Assembly: GCA_035548775.1 (NCBI GenBank)
Contig: DASZSI010000216.1
Span: 1 to 7,045 of the forward strand
Length of the DNA stretch: 7,045 bases
Direction: 5' to 3'
Source: UBA7672 sp035548775
GTDB taxonomy: Bacteria; Pseudomonadota; Alphaproteobacteria; Caulobacterales; Hyphomonadaceae
Shown: positions 1-4,862 of the stretch, piece by piece
Position numbering within the stretch: the stretch's first letter is position 1
Layout of the letters: the number at the start of each line of letters is the position of its first letter
Notes under the pieces: model-generated
The model's input: only the letters and a program-made list of their open reading frames with translations
The model's database searches: none
What the model was told of the DNA's origin: nothing
Position numbers and translations under genes: made by a program

Positions 1-1
1 C

Positions 2-646
2 TTCACCGCGCTCGGCATCGTGCTGATCGTGGTGGGAATCTATTACGGGCTCTTTGTGGTCCCGCCGGATGCCGTGCAGGGCGACTCGGCCCGCATCATG
101 TTTGTGCATGTGCCGGCGATGTGGCTCTCGCTGTTCGTCTACGCCTTCATGGCAGGCGCAAGCTTTATCTCCCTCGTCTGGCGCCATGCGCTAGCCGATG
201 TCGCGGCGAAGTCGGCCGCGCCGATCGGCGCGTGCGTCACGGCCTTTGGTCTGATCACCGGATCGATCTGGGGGTATCCGACCTGGGGCACCTGGTGGGA
301 GTGGGGCGATGCCCGCCTCGTCTCGGTGCTGGTCCTGTTCTTCATCTATCTCGGCTACATCGCGATCTGGGAAGCAATGGACACGCCGCAAAAGGCCGCG
401 CGCGCCGCCGCCATCCTCTGTCTCTTCGGCGCGATCAACGTGCCGATCATCCACTGGTCGGTGAACTGGTTCGCCACGCTGCACCAGGTGCAGATGAAAG
501 CGTCCGACGACTTCAAATATCCGATGTACATCGTGGCCCTGGGCTATCTTGCGCTGTTCGGCGGCCTCACCCTGCTCAACATGCGTTCGGAGATCATGCT
601 GACCCGCGCCGAAATGCTGAACCAGCGCAAGCAGGCGGCCGCCTGA
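2..646 (+). CDS. ccmC: Heme exporter protein CcmC (5' partial)
   Basis: Inner-membrane protein of system I cytochrome c maturation. In this family CcmC binds heme through its WWD domain and two periplasmic histidines and loads it onto the chaperone CcmE. The frame is open from base 2, so the N-terminus lies outside the window; 214 residues are present against roughly 235-250 in the family. The GTG at 20 is internal to the first membrane segment and is not a credible start. Visible hallmarks are the FVHVPAMW segment (candidate heme-ligand His at 107-109), the Trp-rich WGTWWEW motif at 284-304, and the second candidate ligand His in LHQ at 482-484, with several hydrophobic helices between them. 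The WWD motif is odd: a Gly codon (305-307) separates the last Trp from Asp, giving WEWGDAR where the family usually has WxWDxR. The stop overlaps the ccmD start (TGATG), which implies translational coupling. The identification is firm. Confidence 0.96.
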   Translation, partial: FTALGIVLIVVGIYYGLFVVPPDAVQGDSARIMFVHVPAMWLSLFVYAFMAGASFISLVWRHALADVAAKSAAPIGACVTAFGLITGSIWGYPTWGTWWEWGDARLVSVLVLFFIYLGYIAIWEAMDTPQKAARAAAILCLFGAINVPIIHWSVNWFATLHQVQMKASDDFKYPMYIVALGYLALFGGLTLLNMRSEIMLTRAEMLNQRKQAAA

Positions 647-810
647 TGTTCGACTACGGCCGCTACACGCCTTACGTTCTGTGGTGCTACGGCATTGCGA
701 TCGTCGTCCTCGGTTGCTTGATCGCCTGGACCATCTGGCGCGTCGGCCATGCCCGGCGAAAGCTCGAACGAGCCGAGGGCGCCTCGCCGGATACGGAGAA
801 AAAGCCGTGA
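646..810 (+). CDS. ccmD: Heme exporter protein CcmD
   Basis: Small membrane protein of 54 residues that, in the family, helps release holo-CcmE from the CcmC/CcmAB complex. The N-terminal pattern MFDYGRYTPYVLWCYG matches the usual CcmD opening of aromatic residues followed by Y-V-W-x-x-Y-G. One membrane helix follows at about residues 15-33, then a charged cytoplasmic tail rich in Arg, Glu and Lys (RVGHARRKLERAEG). The ATG shares its A with the ccmC stop (644-646), and its own stop overlaps the GTG start of ccmG by four bases (GTGA, 807-810). Position, size and topology together make the call secure even though CcmD sequences are poorly conserved. Confidence 0.93.
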   Translation: MFDYGRYTPYVLWCYGIAIVVLGCLIAWTIWRVGHARRKLERAEGASPDTEKKP

Positions 811-1385
811 ACCGCTGGCTTGCCTGGACGCCGCTGGCTTTGCTGCTGGTCCTGGTGATCGTGGCCTTCACCCAGCTCACCGGCAAGAATCCCGAACCGG
901 CCAGCTTCACCTCGCCGGTGCGGCCGATGCCGGCGGTGCAGCTCGACACTTTGGATGGCGGCAAGGTCGATTTCGCGGCGATGAAAGGCCAGCCCTATCT
1001 GGTGAATGTGTGGGCGACCTGGTGCGGACCGTGCCAGGCCGAGCATCCCATGCTGCTGGAATTGCAGAAACAGGGCGTGCCGATCGTCGGCGTCGTGTTC
1101 GAAGACCCCAATCCCAAGATTCCCGTTGCTGACTGGCTTGCCAGCCATGGCGGCAATCCCTTCGTCCGTGTCGCGCTCGATCCCCAGGGCGATGCGGCGT
1201 TGGCGATCGGCATCAGCGGCGTGCCCGAAACCTTCCTGGTGGACGCCAGCGGTCATATCGTGAAAACGCTGCGCACGCTGATCAGCGATCAGGCGCATGT
1301 TGACGATTTTGTCGCCGCTTATCGTGCAGAGGTCGCCAAGGCCGGACCGGCGGCCATCGCGCCTGCGCCGAAGCCCGCCGACTAG
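807..1385 (+). CDS. ccmG: Periplasmic thiol:disulfide reductase CcmG/DsbE
   Basis: Membrane-anchored thioredoxin-like protein of 192 residues. In this family it keeps apocytochrome c CXXCH thiols reduced for heme attachment, receiving electrons from CcdA/DsbD. An uncleaved anchor helix covers about residues 5-22. The thioredoxin fold follows, with the active site W72-C73-G74-P75-C76 (Cys codons at 1023 and 1032) and the cis-proline loop GVPETF at residues 138-143 (Pro140). The GNPF segment at 116-119 and the PETF element are typical of CcmG. The GTG start at 807 overlaps the ccmD stop in GTGA. The alternative upstream ATG at 681 would run through ccmD and is rejected. Compared with better-known CcmG proteins, the active site is thioredoxin-like (WCGPC) and the usual YGAPETF reads SGVPETF. 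A short Ala/Pro-rich tail ends the protein. The stop interlocks with the convergent marR-type gene. Confidence 0.94.
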   Translation: MNRWLAWTPLALLLVLVIVAFTQLTGKNPEPASFTSPVRPMPAVQLDTLDGGKVDFAAMKGQPYLVNVWATWCGPCQAEHPMLLELQKQGVPIVGVVFEDPNPKIPVADWLASHGGNPFVRVALDPQGDAALAIGISGVPETFLVDASGHIVKTLRTLISDQAHVDDFVAAYRAEVAKAGPAAIAPAPKPAD

Positions 1386-2005
1386 CGTTTCTTCCGCTTC
1401 TGCTTCGCGCGGCGTCGGCCGCGAGCAACCGATTTTGCTTTCATCATTTTTTTCTTCGGTTTCGGTCGGGGTCTTGGCTTTCGGACCTCAACCGGCGTTT
1501 CGTCATGCGCGGCATCGACCGCCAGGGCCAGCGCAGCGAGGATCGCCTTGAAGGTCGCGCGCTTGTCCCGCGGCAGGGCGGCGATCAGCGCCTCATCCAC
1601 CGCGCGCATGGCGGGAAGGGCGGCATCCAGTCGATGGCGGCCGGCATAGGTCAGATGCACTGATTTCGCGCGTCCGTCGTCGGCCGCAGCCGAGCGTTCG
1701 ATCAGACCCCTTCTTTCCATCCGGGCCATCATTTCCGCGAGGGTCGACCGGTCGACGCCGGTCGCCCGCACAAGATCGGACTGGCTCGCGCCCTCGGCCT
1801 CGGCGATAGCTGCCAGCAGCACGGTCTGGCGCAGCGTGACGCCGTCCGAAAGCCCGGTTTTCTGGAAAGTCTCGGCGGCGAACTGTTCCGCGCGCCTCAA
1901 AAGGTGGGATGGCGATCCGGAAAGGCGAAACTCATCCCGCCGGCCTCCTGCCTCGCGTGCAGAAGTCCCTTCCGATCGCCTTCCGCCATCGGCCAGGGTC
2001 GTCAT
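1382..2005 (-). CDS. MarR-family transcriptional regulator with Lys/Arg-rich C-terminal tail
   Basis: Predicted cytoplasmic winged-helix regulator of 207 residues from the ATG at 2005. MarR proteins normally bind palindromic operators as dimers and often repress themselves and a divergent neighbour. The core begins with helix SHLLRRAEQFAAETF (about 33-47). A winged helix-turn-helix follows at about 72-120: the helices GASQSDLVRATGVDRSTLAE and MMARMERRGLIER, then a wing with D-D-G-R-A-K (109-114) in place of the common D-x-R-x-x. The frame is open up to an ATG at 2104, but the extra 33 residues look non-coding and would overlap the Nudix gene, so the internal ATG was chosen; its ribosome site is weak. 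The last 32 residues contain 19 Lys/Arg with Pro-Lys/Arg repeats, far more basic than a usual MarR C-terminus. The stop interlocks with that of ccmG. The ligand and targets cannot be inferred. Confidence 0.88.
   Translation of the reverse strand: MTTLADGGRRSEGTSAREAGGRRDEFRLSGSPSHLLRRAEQFAAETFQKTGLSDGVTLRQTVLLAAIAEAEGASQSDLVRATGVDRSTLAEMMARMERRGLIERSAAADDGRAKSVHLTYAGRHRLDAALPAMRAVDEALIAALPRDKRATFKAILAALALAVDAAHDETPVEVRKPRPRPKPKKKMMKAKSVARGRRRAKQKRKKR
1402..1452 (+). terminator. Possible terminator of the ccm operon inside the convergent gene
   Basis: About 20 bases after the ccmG stop, CGCGGC (1408-1413) and GCCGCG (1418-1423) form a 6-bp stem with a GTCG loop. GCT/AGC (1402-1404 with 1424-1426) extends it after a 3-base bulge. 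Downstream come T-rich patches, TTTT at about 1433-1436 and a run of seven T at about 1446-1452. The hairpin is separated from the T runs by several bases and lies in the coding sequence of the opposing regulator. In GC-rich DNA a stem of this size can arise by chance, so this is a weak candidate. Confidence 0.25.
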
Positions 2006-2096
2006 GGCCAGCCCCGTCTTCGAATCACAGCAAGCATAGGGAGCCCGACGAAGCCAGTTAGCCCCCACGCCATGAAATGTAGGGCGGCATCTTCCG
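2006..2096. promoter_or_regulatory. Divergent control region between the MarR-type gene and the Nudix gene
   Basis: This 91-base gap must hold the promoters of both divergent genes. No convincing -35/-10 pair is visible. A TATGCT-like hexamer on the minus strand near 2031-2037 is the best -10 guess for the regulator. The octamer CACAGCAA occurs at 2026-2033 and again at 2102-2109, and TGTGCACA, an 8-bp palindrome, lies at 2098-2105 at the Nudix start. These could be operator elements for the adjacent MarR protein, but their number and strength are within what chance could give. Confidence 0.35.
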
Positions 2097-2666
2097 ATGT
2101 GCACAGCAATTCGTCATGCTGAGACAGTGAACAAGCCGACACTTCCAATCTCTTTCTCAAATGAGACACCGCCCGGCGAAGATCGTGAGCGCCGCGTCTG
2201 CCAGTCGTGCGGTTTCATAGATTACATAAATCCAAGAATCGTGACGGGCGTTGTTGCGCACGCAGGCGGACGAATTCTTCTGTGCAAGCGGGCGATCGAG
2301 CCCAGAAAAGGCTTCTGGACGCTGCCGGCCGGCTTCCTGGAACTCGGCGAAAGCGTCGAGGACGGGGCCAGACGCGAGGCCCAGGAAGAGGCAATGGCAG
2401 ACCTCGAACTCGAGGCTTTGCTGGGCGTCTATTCCATCCCGCGGATCGGGCAGGTGCAGATCTTCTTCCGCGCCCGGCTGCTCAACGATCCTGCCCCCGG
2501 TCCGGAAAGCCAGGAGGTCATGCTGATCCGGTGGGAAGACGTTCCGTGGACGGAACTTGCGTTCCCGTCAGTTCGCTGGGCTCTGGATCACTATCGCGAG
2601 ACGGAAGGCAGATCCGGGTTCCCGCCTTTTGGAAATCCTCCGGGAACCGATCATCTGACGCGTTAG
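2097..2666 (+). CDS. Nudix hydrolase with N-terminal zinc-ribbon remnant
   Basis: Predicted soluble Nudix hydrolase, an enzyme class that cleaves nucleoside diphosphates linked to another moiety (for example NADH, ADP-ribose or CoA derivatives). The substrate here is unknown. From the ATG at 2097 it is 189 residues. VCQSCGFIDYINPRIV (34-49) is the CxxCGxxxYxNP element seen before the Nudix fold in zinc-ribbon-bearing members; only one CxxC is present, so zinc binding is uncertain. The Nudix box spans residues 79-101: G79, E85, R93, E94, E97 and E98 fit G-x5-E-x7-RE-x2-EE, while the usual Gly after EE-x is Met100. The metal-binding glutamates are intact. GTG at 2127 is an alternative start (179 residues). 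ATG 2097 is preferred because GGCGG lies nine bases upstream, but the N-terminal ten residues look atypical. The gene is divergent from the MarR-type gene and interlocks its stop with yciB. Confidence 0.92.
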   Translation: MCTAIRHAETVNKPTLPISFSNETPPGEDRERRVCQSCGFIDYINPRIVTGVVAHAGGRILLCKRAIEPRKGFWTLPAGFLELGESVEDGARREAQEEAMADLELEALLGVYSIPRIGQVQIFFRARLLNDPAPGPESQEVMLIRWEDVPWTELAFPSVRWALDHYRETEGRSGFPPFGNPPGTDHLTR

Positions 2667-3337
2667 GCTGCATCCTCGGTCTTCTTGGCGTCCTTCTCGC
2701 TCGGCGCCTGCTTGTCGCCCGGCGGTTCGATGGCGTGCTTCATCAAGAAGGGCAGGTTGAGCGCCATGAAGGCGATCGCCAGCGGGATCGACAGGAAGAT
2801 CTTGGAATTCGCCCAGAACTCTTCAGGGAAATTGCGCCAGATGATCTCGTTGAGGATCGCCAGCAGGATGTAGAACCCGGCCCATCTCAAGGCGAACACG
2901 CGCCAGGCGCCGTCGGCCATCTGGAAGGCGTGCTCGAAGGCGGTCTTCCAGATGTTCCGCCCGATCGCGAGACTGCCGAGGATGGTGACGGCGAAAAGCG
3001 TGTTGATGATGGTCGGCTTGTAGAAGGCAAAGCGCTTGTCCTGCAGCCACAGGGTCAGCGTGCCGAACACCACCACAACGACGCCGGTAATGATCAGCAT
3101 GGGCGGAAGCCTTCGCCCCTTCATCAGCGTCCAGCCTATGGCGGCGACAACGCCGGCCATGAAGACGCCGGTCGCCCAGAAGATCGCGTTCTCCTTCGAA
3201 AGGGGGCCGTTGTTCTCAGGGAATCGCTGGACGACGTTGTAGACGACGACAAACAGGAGAACCGGAACGATGTCGGTCCAGACGTTGCCGGCCCCCTGGG
3301 GAATGGACTTCGGCTTGGCGGCGGCGGGTTCGGTCAT
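2663..3337 (-). CDS. yciB: YciB / septation protein A family inner-membrane protein
   Basis: Predicted integral inner-membrane protein of 224 residues, slightly longer than the usual 180-200 because of short charged or Pro/Ala-rich ends. Proteins of this family (older names IspZ, septation protein A) affect cell-envelope integrity and division; the biochemical activity is not settled. The signature region at about residues 107-181 is clear: KPTIINTLFAVTILG, GR-N at 126-128, a G-A-W-R-x-x-x-L-R-W block at 143-152, LNEIIWR at 162-168 and FW...KIF at 174-181. Five to six hydrophobic segments are visible (about 22-36, 52-71, 79-97, 109-126, 149-166, 180-198). The frame is open up to 3454, but that extension overlaps the flippase gene. 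ATG 3337 gives a normal N-terminus, though no strong ribosome site is seen. It follows the flippase by 31 bases on the same strand, so co-transcription is likely. The stop interlocks with the Nudix gene. Confidence 0.93.
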   Translation of the reverse strand: MTEPAAAKPKSIPQGAGNVWTDIVPVLLFVVVYNVVQRFPENNGPLSKENAIFWATGVFMAGVVAAIGWTLMKGRRLPPMLIITGVVVVVFGTLTLWLQDKRFAFYKPTIINTLFAVTILGSLAIGRNIWKTAFEHAFQMADGAWRVFALRWAGFYILLAILNEIIWRNFPEEFWANSKIFLSIPLAIAFMALNLPFLMKHAIEPPGDKQAPSEKDAKKTEDAA

Positions 3338-3368
3338 CGGCTGACTTAGCGGGCGAAGGGTGTCGGGT

Positions 3369-4811
3369 TCAAGCCTGACGCACACGCCGGGCGAGAAACT
3401 CCCGCAATGCGGCGCGTGCGCCGCCTGCGTCAAACGCGAGCGCTGCGGCTGCATAAGTCACCGCGCCTGCGCCGGCCTTGAGCACGAGTTCCGCTGGCCC
3501 TCCCGGCGCCGGCAGCAGCCGGACAACAATCGCCATGGCGGCGCAGGACCCCGCCACGCGCGCAAAGTCGAGCCACGGCCACGCCAGCGGCGCCAGCTTC
3601 CTGCCGGCGGCAGCAAGCAGGACAAGCGCCAGGGCATAGCTCGCCACCGTCGCATAGACCGCGCCCATCAGGCCGATACGCGGCAGCAGGATCACGTTGA
3701 GCACGATGTTTGCGACGGCCGGGATCACCATAAGCCCCGCGCGCAGGTCGGTGCGCCGCGACAGCTGGAAGGCTTCCGACAGATAGTGCAGCACAAAGCC
3801 GTTGATCAGGCCCGATAGCGCAATCCACGGCATGATGGTCGCCGCCTGCGTCCGCATCTCCTCGCCGATCATCACTTCAGATAGGGGATGGGCGACCAGC
3901 GCCAGGCCTGTTGCCGCGGGCGCGGCGATCAGCATCAGGGTGCGGGCCACATGAGCTGAGACGGCGCGGACGGCTTCGGGCCCTTCGCGCTCCCAAGCCG
4001 CCATCATCATCGGCGCGCCTGCAGCCGCCGCCCACGCGCAGAGCAGCCCGACCGATTTGTCGGCGATTCCATAGCCTGCCGCATAAACGCCAACGGAGTC
4101 CGGGCCGAGGAACAGCGCGATCAAAAGGCGATCACCGGTATCAAGTGCGATATTGAGCGCCAGCGCAAAGGCGACTGGAACGCCATAGGCGAAATACCGT
4201 TTCACCCGGTCGTGGCGGAAGACGCCGCCTCGCGACTCGCGCCAAAGCCTCGCACCCTCCGCGACGGCGAGGACCGCCAGCACGCTGGCAAGTCCGGCGA
4301 ACGGCGCAGCTGCGCCCAGGCCGGTACGCCAGGCAAATAAAGTCCCCAGCAGGAACGCGCCGATGTCCTGTGTCATGCGAACGACGGAATAGCGGGCGAC
4401 GCGCTGCTGCGCCCGGCTCATCTCCTGCGCTGAGTTGATCAGAGGCGCGAGCACCATCGTCGCCGTCGCGGCGGCCAGGGCCAGACGCAGGGCTGGCGAG
4501 ACCGTGATCGCAATTGCGCCCAGCATCAGGCCAATGCCCAGCGCGGCGGACACCGCCAGCAGGCGCATCACCGTGCGGATGTGGTCCGGCATGGTGTTGG
4601 TCGCGGCCGCCTCGCCGGCGAAGCGGTAGGCCGCCGCCTCGGCCCACGTGATGGTAAGGGTGTAGATGCCGCCCATGATCGTGAGGGCGAGCGAATAGAA
4701 ACCGTAATCCGTGGACGAAAGCAGGCGCGTCAACGCGTAAACCCCGCCAAAGCTGGCAAGGCCTCCCGCCAGGTTGGCGGGGAAGTAGCCAAGAAGTCGT
4801 CGCCAGATCAT
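3369..4811 (-). CDS. Wzx-like polysaccharide flippase (MOP/MATE superfamily)
   Basis: Predicted multi-pass inner-membrane protein of 480 residues, a normal length for oligosaccharide or lipid-linked polysaccharide flippases that move undecaprenyl-linked glycans to the periplasmic face. The N-terminus MIWRRLLGYFPANL followed by TRLLSSTDYGFYSLAL (28-43) is a hallmark of this family (helix 1, then L-x-x-x-D-Y-G). About 12 hydrophobic helices follow in two similar halves. The second half opens near YFAYGVPVAFALALNIALDTGDR, and the GVYAAGYGIADKS segment and a PAVANIVLNVILLPRIGLMGAVYAT stretch are typical of Polysaccharide_synt proteins. ATG 4811 matches the expected N-terminus; the ribosome site is weak. 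It lies 31 bases upstream of yciB and is divergent from an exported glycoside hydrolase. No glycosyltransferase, polymerase or chain-length regulator is in view, so the substrate is unknown; a peptidoglycan-lipid flippase role is less likely. Confidence 0.9.
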   Translation of the reverse strand: MIWRRLLGYFPANLAGGLASFGGVYALTRLLSSTDYGFYSLALTIMGGIYTLTITWAEAAAYRFAGEAAATNTMPDHIRTVMRLLAVSAALGIGLMLGAIAITVSPALRLALAAATATMVLAPLINSAQEMSRAQQRVARYSVVRMTQDIGAFLLGTLFAWRTGLGAAAPFAGLASVLAVLAVAEGARLWRESRGGVFRHDRVKRYFAYGVPVAFALALNIALDTGDRLLIALFLGPDSVGVYAAGYGIADKSVGLLCAWAAAAGAPMMMAAWEREGPEAVRAVSAHVARTLMLIAAPAATGLALVAHPLSEVMIGEEMRTQAATIMPWIALSGLINGFVLHYLSEAFQLSRRTDLRAGLMVIPAVANIVLNVILLPRIGLMGAVYATVASYALALVLLAAAGRKLAPLAWPWLDFARVAGSCAAMAIVVRLLPAPGGPAELVLKAGAGAVTYAAAALAFDAGGARAALREFLARRVRQA

Positions 4812-4823
4812 GCTTGGGTCTGA

Positions 4824-4836
4824 CAGTGATTCACTG
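4824..4836. promoter_or_regulatory. 13-bp palindrome in the flippase/glycoside hydrolase divergent gap
   Basis: CAGTGA and TCACTG flank a single T, giving a perfect 6+1+6 inverted repeat. It sits 12 bases upstream of the flippase ATG and 26 bases upstream of the hydrolase ATG, inside a gap of only 51 bases (4812-4862) that must carry control signals for both genes. Its symmetry and central position fit an operator for a dimeric regulator. No clear sigma-70 hexamers were found around it, so promoter positions are unknown. Confidence 0.4.
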
Positions 4837-4862
4837 CCTGAAAAGGTACCCGGAGCTCGTTC

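Noticed and set aside
191..964. 257-codon minus-strand frame opposite ccmC, ccmD and ccmG
   Set aside because: Arg/His-rich translation with no family signature, lying fully over well-identified ccm genes.
2006..2104. N-terminal extension of the MarR-type gene to an ATG at 2104
   Set aside because: It would overlap the Nudix start and add 33 residues with no resemblance to MarR N-termini; the ATG at 2005 suffices.
2207..3349. 380-codon plus-strand frame across the Nudix gene and yciB
   Set aside because: Its translation is charge-rich and low in complexity, and the real genes in this stretch have clear motifs in other frames.
3338..3454. N-terminal extension of yciB to an ATG at 3454
   Set aside because: It would overlap the flippase C-terminal coding sequence by more than 80 bases, and the added residues are unlike the family.
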